From positions 1-56,903 of the forward strand of contig JAGLWT010000034.1 in NCBI GenBank assembly GCA_023133295.1: a stretch of 56,903 bases of DNA, given 5' to 3'. The notes beneath the pieces are model-generated. The model was not told the origin of the DNA. It did no database searches and was given only the letters and a program-made list of their open reading frames with translations. Made by a program: the position numbers and the translations under genes. Positions within the stretch are counted from its first letter, which is position 1, and the number at the start of each line of letters is the position of its first letter. The stretch comes from a bacterium (GTDB lineage Bacteria; AUK180). This document shows positions 23,804 to 32,952 of the stretch, in pieces.

Positions 23804-24763
23804 TCAGTCTAACGATTTCCCCCATTTAGTCGCGATATTTTCCAACATTTCGTGATTCATAAATGTATCCCATTTGTCACTTAGAGAATATGGATCCTTC
23901 TCTAGTCTTTCGAGAATCATAATTATTTCAGGTTGTGAAAAGAATATCGGTGTCTTACCCTCTGAAGATATTATATTCTTCAATTCTTGTTGCGATTGTT
24001 CAAAATATCCATGAAATATTTTTGTCATTTCGGGTTTCTCGCTTTCGTTGTATAATTCAATTAGATTTTTGACCATCATAATTGTTAATTCTCGGTCATA
24101 TGCTACACACTGTATTTTAAAATACATTTTTTCTAGAAGAGACACTACTCCCAGTATACTGGTTTCAGAAGATTCTTGAATCATCTCTTCGATATCAGCA
24201 AAATTCACATCTGCGATCTCAAAAATAGCACTTAAGCAATGCATTTTACGCAATAAGGGTTTCGGTAGATTCTCTTCATTTTTATAGGCCAAAGAATGAT
24301 AAATCTCTGACCACACATCTTGACATAGAGTGCGCAATTGAATTTCAAATTCCAAATGTCCATATATTTCCATTTCCTTTTTAGCAGATTTCAATTCTGC
24401 TTGATAATGAATAGCTTGATAACCAATTCTGTTTAGTTCCAATTTTTCCGATTTATTGTCCCTCTCTACTATCTTGAAATTACTTTGCAAAATTTCATCT
24501 ATTTTCTCTAAGTCTGACCTAAATCGTACAACAATTCGTACTCCGAGTTTATCTCCAATATCTTCGTAGGGGTGCGTATAGCGCTTCCTGAGGATTTTTT
24601 TTAGCAAGCTACCTATTTCTTTAGGACGATGAGTAATTCTTGCAGGAATTCCTTCTTTACTTAATAATTTAGAGATTTGCGTCTTTAACACTTTTCCAAA
24701 TTCTTTATACAATGGTTGTTCTTCTCTCCATAGTTGAGTTATAACTTTCTGATCAATATTCAT
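23804..24763 (-). CDS. RelA/SpoT-domain protein (putative alarmone synthetase)
   Basis: The first half holds a RelA/SpoT nucleotidyltransferase domain: YEDIGDKLGVRIVVRF (residues 66-81), LNRIGYQAIHYQAEL (110-124) and EIQLRTLCQDVWSEIYH (140-156), covering the (p)ppGpp synthetase signatures; no HD hydrolase domain is present. The C-terminal 150 residues are helical and unassigned. Stand-alone synthetases of this kind act either as stress alarmone makers or as toxins that pyrophosphorylate nucleotides or tRNA. It overlaps the NA37-like gene by 4 nt (ATGA), so it is part of the Shedu block. Confidence 0.85.
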   Translation of the reverse strand: MNIDQKVITQLWREEQPLYKEFGKVLKTQISKLLSKEGIPARITHRPKEIGSLLKKILRKRYTHPYEDIGDKLGVRIVVRFRSDLEKIDEILQSNFKIVERDNKSEKLELNRIGYQAIHYQAELKSAKKEMEIYGHLEFEIQLRTLCQDVWSEIYHSLAYKNEENLPKPLLRKMHCLSAIFEIADVNFADIEEMIQESSETSILGVVSLLEKMYFKIQCVAYDRELTIMMVKNLIELYNESEKPEMTKIFHGYFEQSQQELKNIISSEGKTPIFFSQPEIIMILERLEKDPYSLSDKWDTFMNHEMLENIATKWGKSLD

Positions 24764-25806
24764 TTCCCTTGAATTCCCTCAAATTCGTCTCTAAATTCTA
24801 CTAATGTTTCACCGTTATTCTCCGTAGTCATTTTCACTTTATCTTGGACGATGTCTTGTTTTCCGGTAATGGCAATTCCACTTTTAAAAGCCAAGGAAAT
24901 AGACTTCACTCTTTTCGCAATCAACCTAATGTCCTTAGAGAAAGCATTTCGACCAATATTGGCAACAGTTAATTCTTCAATGTAAGGATTGCGCAAAGGA
25001 GTAGGTAAATAGCTCTGTGCAAAGAGATGCGGATTAATACTATTGTTATTATTCAGAAGTTCTGAAATTAGATGAGTATGGATTTCAGCTCGCTCTTCTG
25101 CTTTAATAAAATTATTGTTGATGAATTCTTCAGTAAGTAGAAAGAAATGTTTTGTTATTACTTCAGGTTCATCTTTTAGTTTGCAACCGAGGAATTTTTG
25201 CAGAAAGAAATTTGCGATTTCTCCAGAAGAACTACTAAATAGACGTTGATTATCACATACATATATTTCATATTTATTTTTTGGCAAAGAAGAAAACAAA
25301 CCTATTTTATATAATTTTGTTTTTTGCGTAAGAAGAAGGTCTTTAATGTACTCCATACTAAACGTACTTTTACCTTTTACTTTACTTCTTTCAGCTTTCA
25401 CCCCGTCTTCTTTTTCGACTTTCAATATTGCTAAAGATCGCACCGAATTAAATGAGCAATCAATAAAGGTGAGTAATCCACCTGAGTTTACGGCGGTCTG
25501 GCAACTAAATAAATGCTGAGTTATTGTTTTTGAAGTAAAAACAAAATCTGGCCGTCCTGTCAAGTATCCCTTTATCAAACCCGGCACAGGGGAAGCAATT
25601 GTAGAATTAAATTCAACCGCAAACGCAGATGATGAAGATATTGAGCTCATTATTTTTGTAGCAAAAAATTCTTTTAGCTCAAGATCTAAAAGACTCTCAA
25701 CATCACTAAATACGGGCGCTAAGGTTCCCGGCGAAACCCTCAATTGTCTAGGAACCTCATGAATAATTAGCTTTTTCATTTTCAAAGCCCTTAGATCTAT
25801 TATCAT
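24760..25806 (-). CDS. Nucleoid-associated protein, NA37/NdpA-like
   Basis: The 348-residue protein has the pattern of the 37-kDa nucleoid-associated family: an N-terminal helper strand with 'LIIHEV', an acidic LLDLELKEFFATKI segment, GGLLTFIDC, and SLAILKVEKEDGV, then a hydrophilic C-terminal half. NdpA-type proteins bind the nucleoid; relatives are often found in defence islands as uncharacterised partners. AAGGAGG lies 5 nt before the ATG. It follows the Shedu gene by 29 bp and overlaps the RelA/SpoT gene. Family assignment is from pattern memory, moderate confidence. Confidence 0.6.
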   Translation of the reverse strand: MIIDLRALKMKKLIIHEVPRQLRVSPGTLAPVFSDVESLLDLELKEFFATKIMSSISSSSAFAVEFNSTIASPVPGLIKGYLTGRPDFVFTSKTITQHLFSCQTAVNSGGLLTFIDCSFNSVRSLAILKVEKEDGVKAERSKVKGKSTFSMEYIKDLLLTQKTKLYKIGLFSSLPKNKYEIYVCDNQRLFSSSSGEIANFFLQKFLGCKLKDEPEVITKHFFLLTEEFINNNFIKAEERAEIHTHLISELLNNNNSINPHLFAQSYLPTPLRNPYIEELTVANIGRNAFSKDIRLIAKRVKSISLAFKSGIAITGKQDIVQDKVKMTTENNGETLVEFRDEFEGIQGK

Positions 25807-25835
25807 CGTAACCTCCTTGGTATTAACTTAATAAA

Positions 25836-26942
25836 CTATGTATCAATATCTCTATTGAAAATATGGTATAAGTTTGCCAGTTTCCTGAACAATTCATCGA
25901 ATGTGATTATTTCAACATCTCTCATAGAATTTCTGTATAATTCAAGTGATCTTCTCTTATCTTTCTCCCGTGGAATTTCCCCAATAATCAGAATACATTT
26001 AACATTATCCAAATTTTTATCATTTTTTTCTCGATGTTCTTTTAAGTAGGTTTTTTTTTGATTCAGAACCTGGTTCACACCTCCTGTAATTTCGTTGCTC
26101 ATGCTATATATTACATTTTCCTTCTCTTCCTTTTTCCCGCGATATTTTGAACCAATAATTTGTGCGGAGGGATTTTTTATCTCAATAAACGCAAGGTTCG
26201 AAGTGAATTCATTCTTGTATAGAAAATCCCCTTCCACTCCTCCTTTATTATCATCTTCCTTTCCTCCACAATAGAATTTATTTCCAATCAGTATATAGGG
26301 ACAAGCGAATATTTGAGAAAGTATCCAAGAATTTTTTTGAAAAATAGTATGCCAATATTTCTCATCAGCGTTTTCTATATTTTTTTTCCACTCATCGAGA
26401 ACATTTTTAATCCTTGTCAAATTAACCATTACATGAATTTTTTCCAAATCTACTTGTGCTATTTTGCTAAAATTATTAAGTATGACAGACTTATTCTGCT
26501 TTTTAGTCAATTGTGAAATAATATTTCCCCAGTCCTTATCAACAACAGTATATGATTCATCAAATTGTCCAAGATCAATTATGTCCTTGAATCCGTACAG
26601 AAAGGCGATCATTTTCCAGAATTCCCTATATCCAGCATATCCTTTATCGAAAGGAATTCTGACCCATTCCCTATTTTCTGACACTGTTTCAATCTTAAAA
26701 TTCCTATTTACCTTTCTAAATACTAATCTTGGTTGATATTTCTGGTCTACACCAGATACATGAAAACCAATATCACATAAAGTAAGCACATTGCCCTTGG
26801 CACTCTTTGCCAATAAAAAACCTTTATACACATTTCCATCATCATCAACGAGGTCACACTCAAATCTATCTCTCTCTCGGATATTGAGAACCGAAATATC
26901 ATTTGAATCATTCGTTAGGTCAAAATATTTCATAGTAGTCAT
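25836..26942 (-). CDS. sduA: Shedu-type defence nuclease (SduA, DUF4263)
   Basis: The C-terminal half carries the Shedu/DUF4263 PD-(D/E)xK nuclease core: FQKNSWILSQIF (201-212), GVEGDFLY with Asp239, FIEIKNPSAQII with Glu254 and Lys256, and ITGGVNQVLNQKK with Gln291. Shedu proteins protect against phages and act as nucleases. The N-terminal ~190 residues are a variable sensing region. Length (368 aa) fits the family. AGGAG lies upstream of the ATG. Shedu usually works as a single gene; here it is inside a four-gene block with HAD, NA37-like and RelA/SpoT genes. Confidence 0.87.
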   Translation of the reverse strand: MTTMKYFDLTNDSNDISVLNIRERDRFECDLVDDDGNVYKGFLLAKSAKGNVLTLCDIGFHVSGVDQKYQPRLVFRKVNRNFKIETVSENREWVRIPFDKGYAGYREFWKMIAFLYGFKDIIDLGQFDESYTVVDKDWGNIISQLTKKQNKSVILNNFSKIAQVDLEKIHVMVNLTRIKNVLDEWKKNIENADEKYWHTIFQKNSWILSQIFACPYILIGNKFYCGGKEDDNKGGVEGDFLYKNEFTSNLAFIEIKNPSAQIIGSKYRGKKEEKENVIYSMSNEITGGVNQVLNQKKTYLKEHREKNDKNLDNVKCILIIGEIPREKDKRRSLELYRNSMRDVEIITFDELFRKLANLYHIFNRDIDT

Positions 26943-26976
26943 ATTATTCTCCTAAGGCAAATGTTGGTCATAAGCA

Positions 26977-27960
26977 CTAATTACTACTCTCTTTTTTACC
27001 ATTCACTATATGCACTGGAGGAGTTCCAACAGTTTCTGATAATGTTCTTTCTCGATCAGCAACAATACTCGTTGCGATTTCGGTCGCCGTTGATAGTAAC
27101 CATAAATAAGTTTGGGAACTCTCTTCATAAACTGCTTCTCCAAAACCTTGGACCCGTTTGTTGTCTTGTAGTTTTTTGACTTGTGCAAAAGACCTTTCAT
27201 CACCCTGAGGATATACTGCATAAGTTCTACCATGATATTGATTTAGTATTGAAAATACAGGAATATCACTTGGTCCATCTGCAATATAAATCATGTTATG
27301 AAAAGGGATTCTTCTCTCATTTTTAAGTATAGAACTATTCACATCAATTTCAGTTATCTTATTTGTACCTTTGTTAATTTCAAATATCGCCCTGGTCTTA
27401 GTTGTATTGTCAATTGCATAGCCTATTGCTGATATCTTTCTATTCTCTAATGGCAATTTAGTGGGGGTACTGAGATAATTAGGTCCAGCAATATTTTCAA
27501 TGAAATCGCAAGCCCAAACATCTTCGACATAATCTGATATCTTACTGCCCATAATTATCTGTCGAATTCCTGTACTGATAATATAGTGTTCAATTTGGAT
27601 TTCATGTTTTTTGAATTTTGGAGTATTCTCAATAATTTTTTTTATCTTTGGAAAAAATTCTGGAATCCCTGGGAAAAATTCGAGCTGTTTTCCAAATTCC
27701 CGTAATTTTTTATTATTCAAATCCTTAAAGATTCCTTCCCTCACATATGTCAATATATGCTGAAGGTATATTGTATCTTTGTTTATTTTTATATCTTCAG
27801 TTTGATAATGGCCAGGAAGAGAATTCACTTCTCTCCAAAATTTTTCTTCATCTACTTTGAAAGCTTGAAATAGTGGCTTTTGCATATAGTTAGGAATTAG
27901 AGTTTTGTCGAAATCCCAAATTAATGCTATCACATTTTTTAGAAATAAAGGAGCATTCAC
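26977..27960 (-). CDS. HAD-superfamily phosphatase-like protein
   Basis: The 327-residue protein has HAD motif I IWDFDKTL (Asp16, Asp18), motif II in IISTGI, motif III Lys in DNTTKTRAIF, and motif IV ADGPSDIP near residue 236, closest to phosphoserine-phosphatase-like HADs that hydrolyse small phosphorylated molecules. It starts with GTG overlapping the restriction gene's TGA (GTGA), so it is coupled to that gene, and is followed after 34 bp by the Shedu gene. A nucleotide-phosphate substrate would fit a role beside an alarmone synthetase, but this is speculation. Confidence 0.82.
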   Translation of the reverse strand: MNAPLFLKNVIALIWDFDKTLIPNYMQKPLFQAFKVDEEKFWREVNSLPGHYQTEDIKINKDTIYLQHILTYVREGIFKDLNNKKLREFGKQLEFFPGIPEFFPKIKKIIENTPKFKKHEIQIEHYIISTGIRQIIMGSKISDYVEDVWACDFIENIAGPNYLSTPTKLPLENRKISAIGYAIDNTTKTRAIFEINKGTNKITEIDVNSSILKNERRIPFHNMIYIADGPSDIPVFSILNQYHGRTYAVYPQGDERSFAQVKKLQDNKRVQGFGEAVYEESSQTYLWLLSTATEIATSIVADRERTLSETVGTPPVHIVNGKKESSN

Positions 27961-30900
27961 ATGTCTTCCTCAAACTCAATCAAATTCTTTTCAACATCAG
28001 GATATAGTTTGTCAATATCTTTTTGGATGTTAATTGTATGAGAAAGGCTAGTGATGATGCGACAGTAGTGCCGGATATCCTGAGTGGAAAGCATTCGTTT
28101 CTTTCTATCCTTTAACCACTTTTCTGAAACCTGATAACCGCCGATCATGTATTGATAGACTTCCGGTTGAATCCCACCAAAATATTGGGTTTGATTTATA
28201 TACATTCTCTTTTCTTTCTCGTCATATCTTGGTTTTTCTACCATATTATTGCCTTCACCATGATATTTGGAAATGGGATTGTTGAGGAGTTCGGATTTCA
28301 TAAGATGCAGGTTCGCAAGTTCCTCTCCAAGTTTTCCAATGTTAATAAATAGATCGTAATTGCTGGTAAAAGGTATCCTTGGAAAATCGTATTGTAAAAA
28401 TTCTTTGTATTTTTCACGATAAATATTTGAATACATTATTCCATAGATATAATAAAATATCTCTTCTGGTATAATTTCTTTTTGATATCTCTCTTTAATT
28501 ATGTTGAAAAATTTATTATCATAATTTGGTTCTTTTTTTATAGAAATATCCTCTGCTTCTTCTCCCAATTTCCCTTGTCTATCTGGTTTATTGTATAAAT
28601 ATAATGGGAATAAAGATTCACTACCTTTATTATCAGATCGTATTATACCATCAGAAATTAATGTATCAGAAATGAAAAAATAATTCATTGGTTTGTTAGA
28701 TAACATTTGCCTTCTTGTAATCAACCCCAAATTCTCTTTTAGCATATGTTTCATCACTTTTGGGCGAGGCATACAATGAAAACCCCTCGATTTACCCGTA
28801 TAATATGTGTATCGGATATCAAAGGGACGATAAAGAATTCTTTCAATATTTTCCTCCCTAAGTTTACTTTCCTTTAAATCATTTTGTGCAAAAGATACCT
28901 TCCAATCTCTTGCATCCTTTCCCAAATTATAAGATATTCTTGCCAATTCCGTATCCATTTCAGAGAAATTATTTATTAATGTTAACATTGCCTTATCTGT
29001 CCATTGAATTGTTAATTTATCTCGTGCCGTTACTATTCCTACGCTATTAACAGGAATAATTTCATTTATTTTATTAAATTTACAATAAATTTCTTCAAGT
29101 TCAGTATTTCGTGGGATAAAAAAGTATGATTTAGATATTGGATTCAATTCTTGCCATTTAACAGTTTTTAAATCATTTTTTAGAAGAAATTCATATTTAT
29201 TATTTCTTAATCCCCATAAATCAGAATGATACATCTTACATTTTTCATTTCTATCTATATTTTTAATAAATAAAGCAATAGAAACTCCCGGCTTAATATC
29301 AAATACATTTTCATCTTTAGAGCCATCTGGACATACTTCTTTCTTCAAGAGATTACCATGTAGGTCATAAATGTATATCTCATCAAATGTTTTCATTAGA
29401 GATTGTCTCATTCCCCTGAATGTAGGGTTGTCTAAATATGAATGGTTGGTTATAAATCCAAGAATACCCGAACCGTTCCGCTGTATCTTCCACTGACTAA
29501 ACCGAATAAATTTAACATAATCATCCTGAAGCCATTTGGGATTTTTTTCGCCGTGTGGATTATTTTTTTTAGAATAGATTAAGGATTTTCCATCAACTTT
29601 ATAATAACTCTGTAATCCCTCTTCATCATCCTTTAGCAGAGAAGTTATCCATTCGCCTTTATTTGCAGAAATACCTGAATATGGCGGATTTCCCATTATC
29701 ACTAAGACCTGTTTTTCCTTTTTGATCTTATGCGCTTTCTCATCTTCTTTGGTGAGAGATGAGATAATTCCAGGAAGTCGTGGGTGTTCTTTCTCGGCCA
29801 TTTCAAGAGTATTCGTCAGATAGAGATTGACCCTTTCGTGGTCTTCTAATTGATATCCCAGTTCTTCCAACAGAAATGACATCTTGATATGCCCGATAGC
29901 ATAAGGAGCCATCATAAGCTCAAATGCATAGAAATTGCCCTCAATCTTATCTGTTCTTTCATCATTGGCAAGATGTTCCCTGATAAAATTTCTCAGATTC
30001 CCATCACCATACTTACTCTTGTACTCCTCTACCGCGAATTTTGCAGCTTCAGCAATAAAGGTAAGGGTGCCTGCGGCAGGATCAAGAACGGTAACCGAAG
30101 GATCAGCAAAACCATCAGGTTTATTGAACTTTTCCTTTAAGATAATATTCACCGAGCGGACAATAAAGGATACTACAGGTTCGGGGGTATAGTAAACTCC
30201 CCTTTTTCCACGGGTTTTCGGATCATATTTTGCTAAAAAGGTCTCATAGAAATGAACTATGGGGTCCTTTCCCTTGCCTTCATGGTAAAATTTGTCAAGG
30301 ATCTTCTTGACATCGGTAACAGCAAGAACCTCCGCAATATCGTCAATAATCATTATCAACTGTTCAGGAATATCGCTTGTTGAAATACTTTTAAAAATAT
30401 CCCTCAATATCCCGATCGACTTTGGGATTTTCTCATAGGCGTGAATACGGGTAAATTCTTCACTCGACCTTGTTCTTGCTGCAAATAAACCATAAGTAAC
30501 GGTCTGTGAATAGAGGTCGGCAAAATCATCTTCACTTAATCCTTTTATCAGGTACTCTTTGAAAGCATTATAAAATCCTTTGAGGACTCCGCTTGTGGAC
30601 ATCTCTTCTTTGACGATGTAATCCCTCAAAAATCGTGTTCTTTTTGCTAGTTCCTCTGCCAGCGATCTCGGGGAACGGATATTCGGCAATGAGAAGTCAA
30701 AATACTTCTCCATCAGGGAAAGAAATTTTTCTTCATTCTCAATCACAACATGGCCGATCTCAAATAGCGTTCGAGGGCGAGCCAACTGAACAAAATCCAC
30801 CATCGTTCCGTTTCTATACAAACGGAATTCCAGAAAGTTTGTTAGTATCAGATTAGGGAATGTCTTCAGATATCTTTTCAGCTGATCAGTTTTCTCTATG

Positions 30901-31148
30901 TAATCAAGGCGATCTTGTCCTGGTTCCTTTGCTTCTATGTATCCTGTGATCCTCTGCTTTCCGTCCCATATCCTGAAATCCGGGTTACCGGCTTCTGTTT
31001 TCTTAGGGAGTATTGTAACATTGGTATTTTTTCCGAATTTTCCGCCAAGTTCCTTGAAGAAATCCCCCAATGCCGCATAATAACTTTCCTCACGGGCATC
31101 ACCTCTTTTATGAATTTCTCTGACATTCTCCAAATATTTCTTAATCAT
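27957..31148 (-). CDS. Single-chain restriction-modification enzyme, type ISP/IIG-like
   Basis: The 1063-residue enzyme combines an N-terminal PD-(D/E)xK nuclease domain (Asp57; EAK at 72-74 in TGYIEAKEPG), an N6-adenine methyltransferase with SAM motif DPAAGTLTFIAEA near 355-367 and catalytic NPPYSG near 478, and a C-terminal target-recognition part with LYRPFDIRYTYY and RPKVMKHMLKENLGL, typical of LlaBIII-type ISP enzymes. Unlike full ISP enzymes (about 1500 aa or more) there is no helicase domain. It lacks the last ~15 residues that two relics nearby still encode. The promoter is TTAGCA-N17-TATAAT; GGAG precedes the ATG. Confidence 0.88.
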   Translation of the reverse strand: MIKKYLENVREIHKRGDAREESYYAALGDFFKELGGKFGKNTNVTILPKKTEAGNPDFRIWDGKQRITGYIEAKEPGQDRLDYIEKTDQLKRYLKTFPNLILTNFLEFRLYRNGTMVDFVQLARPRTLFEIGHVVIENEEKFLSLMEKYFDFSLPNIRSPRSLAEELAKRTRFLRDYIVKEEMSTSGVLKGFYNAFKEYLIKGLSEDDFADLYSQTVTYGLFAARTRSSEEFTRIHAYEKIPKSIGILRDIFKSISTSDIPEQLIMIIDDIAEVLAVTDVKKILDKFYHEGKGKDPIVHFYETFLAKYDPKTRGKRGVYYTPEPVVSFIVRSVNIILKEKFNKPDGFADPSVTVLDPAAGTLTFIAEAAKFAVEEYKSKYGDGNLRNFIREHLANDERTDKIEGNFYAFELMMAPYAIGHIKMSFLLEELGYQLEDHERVNLYLTNTLEMAEKEHPRLPGIISSLTKEDEKAHKIKKEKQVLVIMGNPPYSGISANKGEWITSLLKDDEEGLQSYYKVDGKSLIYSKKNNPHGEKNPKWLQDDYVKFIRFSQWKIQRNGSGILGFITNHSYLDNPTFRGMRQSLMKTFDEIYIYDLHGNLLKKEVCPDGSKDENVFDIKPGVSIALFIKNIDRNEKCKMYHSDLWGLRNNKYEFLLKNDLKTVKWQELNPISKSYFFIPRNTELEEIYCKFNKINEIIPVNSVGIVTARDKLTIQWTDKAMLTLINNFSEMDTELARISYNLGKDARDWKVSFAQNDLKESKLREENIERILYRPFDIRYTYYTGKSRGFHCMPRPKVMKHMLKENLGLITRRQMLSNKPMNYFFISDTLISDGIIRSDNKGSESLFPLYLYNKPDRQGKLGEEAEDISIKKEPNYDNKFFNIIKERYQKEIIPEEIFYYIYGIMYSNIYREKYKEFLQYDFPRIPFTSNYDLFINIGKLGEELANLHLMKSELLNNPISKYHGEGNNMVEKPRYDEKEKRMYINQTQYFGGIQPEVYQYMIGGYQVSEKWLKDRKKRMLSTQDIRHYCRIITSLSHTINIQKDIDKLYPDVEKNLIEFEEDM

Positions 31149-31165
31149 AAAACACTCCTCACTGC

Positions 31166-31194
31166 ATTATACCATATAATCCAGCTGATGCTAA
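31166..31194 (-). promoter_or_regulatory. Promoter of the restriction-modification gene
   Basis: On the minus strand TTAGCA (31194-31189), 17 bp, then TATAAT (31171-31166), leaving an ~11-nt leader before the ATG at 31148. The same promoter with almost identical flanks stands before the zinc-finger gene at 32953-32981, the product of a duplication. Confidence 0.7.
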
Positions 31195-32140
31195 ATTTGT
31201 TTTATAAATAAAAATGGAGGTTGGAGGTTAGAGGTTGGAGGTTAGTTGGGAAATGAAAAGTGAATAATGCGACGGTATTAAGAATAATTGTCCATTGTCA
31301 ATTGTGGTTCTTCTCCGTTTGAGTTGATACAATTTGCTGTAATTCGGCGTTATCAGAGAAGGTAATCGCAATTACATTAAGGGCTGATAAAGCCTTTACG
31401 AAAACATCCTCATATAAGTTGCCTTTTGTCATTCTGAAGGAGTTTAAGACGACTGAAGAATCCAGATAAGGGATGGATCCTTCGGCGATGCCTCAGGATG
31501 ACAGCTCCAGAATATATCCAATACACAATAGTTAGAACTTCTTAGATTCTAAAGATTTACCAACTTTTTGGGAGAAGAACCTCAATTGTCCATTGTCAAT
31601 TATATTAATTCTCCTCTTTCCCATCTCCTCTTTCCGTTCTCCTTCTTGTTGATATTCCCGCAACCAGACATGGGGACGACATGGGGACGGTGGTTGGCAT
31701 AGTTGGCATAATTTTACCCCTAATTACTTTGTAAGTTATGCTTTAATTGGCGGTTACGGAAATTCGCCTATTTGGAAATGTTTCATAATAATGGGGCCAG
31801 AAGTGAAGAATTATGCTGCGCAGATACGCAGCGTTCAAAAGTTCAAAGGTTCAAAAGTTCAAGGTGGAGAAATGGGAAAACACAAGAAGCAAATACCAGA
31901 TGGATTCCCGATCTGAGTCGGGAATGACAGATGGGATGGATTATCCTTCTGGAAATTTCTTTTTCCCTCTTTCCCGTATTTCCTGTCTCCTTCGCCTGAT
32001 ATTTTGTCAACCAAAATAGGGACGGAGGTATATTTTGTTGCATTTTGAGTTTATTTTTAGTATCAATAATCCCAATGGGGAATGGTATTTTCGTAATTAG
32101 CTAAATTCGAAACATGCTGAAAGCGAATTTGCAACAACGA
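31195..32140. repeat. Repeat-rich spacer
   Basis: No gene. After a copy of the duplicated upstream segment (to about 31250), it holds AATTGTCCATTGTCAATTGT strings, hairpin-family members at about 31430-31505 and 31890-31930 (stem ATTCCCGA 31904-31911 with TCGGGAAT 31918-31925), a 125-bp repeat at 31682-31806, TTCAAAAGTTCAAAGG strings, and an imperfect TTAGCTAAAT palindrome at 32088-32112. Confidence 0.7.
31682..31806 (+). repeat. 125-bp dispersed repeat, copy 1
   Basis: Starts TGGGGACGGTGGTTGGCATA and ends ATAATGGGGCCAGAAGTGA. Internal parts are less conserved but share a GGCGGTTACGG/AATTCGC-like core. Copies 2 and 3 are at 33201-33324 and 35154-35278 in the same orientation; partial heads occur at 33513 and, reversed, at 14487. 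Confidence 0.75.
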
Positions 32141-32208
32141 CAATTTATCCCGTACTTTTACTAAGGTGCTGCGGTTTATCCCTACTTTGCTAATAGCACT
32201 GGAGTACC
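32141..32208. repeat. Tandem REP-like hairpin, copy 2
   Basis: TTTATCCCGTACTTTTACTA AGGTGCTG followed by TTTATCCCTACTTTGCTAAT and a CACTGG end: a diverged copy of the tandem unit at 15241-15302. Pairing is weaker here. It lies just beyond the stop of the zinc-finger gene, as copy 1 lies just beyond the SIR2 gene's stop. Confidence 0.6.
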
Positions 32209-32248
32209 GTTCCAAGTTTCGCATGAAAATATTAACATCTAATCTCAA

Positions 32249-32935
32249 TTATTTGTTTTTCTTTGCTTTCCTGTTTTCCCGATAACAGATTGGACAGCCT
32301 CGCCCCATATTTCTAACGGAAACCGCAGCACTCCACTCGTGCCCCTTTTTGCATATCCACCAGACTTTCTTATTGGAGTTAAGAGAAAAAGCATATGGGG
32401 TTAAGTCTCCGTTTTTTGTAGGATGCCATTCCTTTGATAGCAATGGATTTAATGCTCCGAGTGAATCTTCAGGCATTACTTTATGCCCACTACAATAAGG
32501 GCAACCGTGACCGGAAGATCGTGTTTTCACTTCTGCTTGCCACTCATGCCCTCTCTCACAAACCCACCAAACTTTTTTATGTGATCCTGGAGTTATATCA
32601 TTCGGAGTTAAGTCACCATTCTTTGTGGGATGCCACTCCTTAGATAATTTTGGGTAGTGAGATTTTAAACAATTCTCTTCATTTACTTTTCTATTTGAAC
32701 AATACGGGCAGTTATTCCCTGCCACTCTAGAGTTTATTCTTGCTTCCCACTCATGCCCTTCTTTACATATCCACCAAACTTTTTTCTCCGAGCCGGGAGT
32801 TACATAATTGGGAGTTAGGTCTCCGTTTTTTGTGGGATGCCACCCTTTGGCGAGGGCGGGATTGACCTCTGCGAGAGATTTCTTGCCTTTGGGAAGTGTT
32901 ACTTTTTTTGGCTTCTCATTCATTTTCCCTGACAT
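32249..32935 (-). CDS. Triple treble-clef zinc-finger protein (DUF4379-type)
   Basis: The 228-residue protein contains three ~57-residue repeats, each with W(H)PTKNGDLTP, KKVWW(I/V)C, GHEW and a C-terminal CPxC, giving CxxxHEW...CPYC-type zinc sites. This is the probable zinc-ribbon/treble-clef family PF14311, often found near or fused to restriction endonucleases and thought to bind DNA. The last repeat has CPIC. The N-terminal ~20 residues are basic. GGAGG is upstream of the ATG and a TTAGCA-N17-TATAAT promoter precedes it, shared by duplication with the restriction gene 1.1 kb away. Confidence 0.82.
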   Translation of the reverse strand: MSGKMNEKPKKVTLPKGKKSLAEVNPALAKGWHPTKNGDLTPNYVTPGSEKKVWWICKEGHEWEARINSRVAGNNCPYCSNRKVNEENCLKSHYPKLSKEWHPTKNGDLTPNDITPGSHKKVWWVCERGHEWQAEVKTRSSGHGCPYCSGHKVMPEDSLGALNPLLSKEWHPTKNGDLTPYAFSLNSNKKVWWICKKGHEWSAAVSVRNMGRGCPICYRENRKAKKNK

Positions 32936-32952
32936 TGAAATCCTCCGATAAA

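Noticed and set aside
23804..24763. Bifunctional stringent-response RelA/SpoT
   Set aside because: Only the synthetase domain is present; no HD, TGS or ACT domains, and the length is 319 residues.
27957..31148. BREX PglX or a complete type ISP enzyme
   Set aside because: It has its own N-terminal nuclease motif and no BREX genes beside it; a helicase domain needed for a full ISP enzyme is missing.
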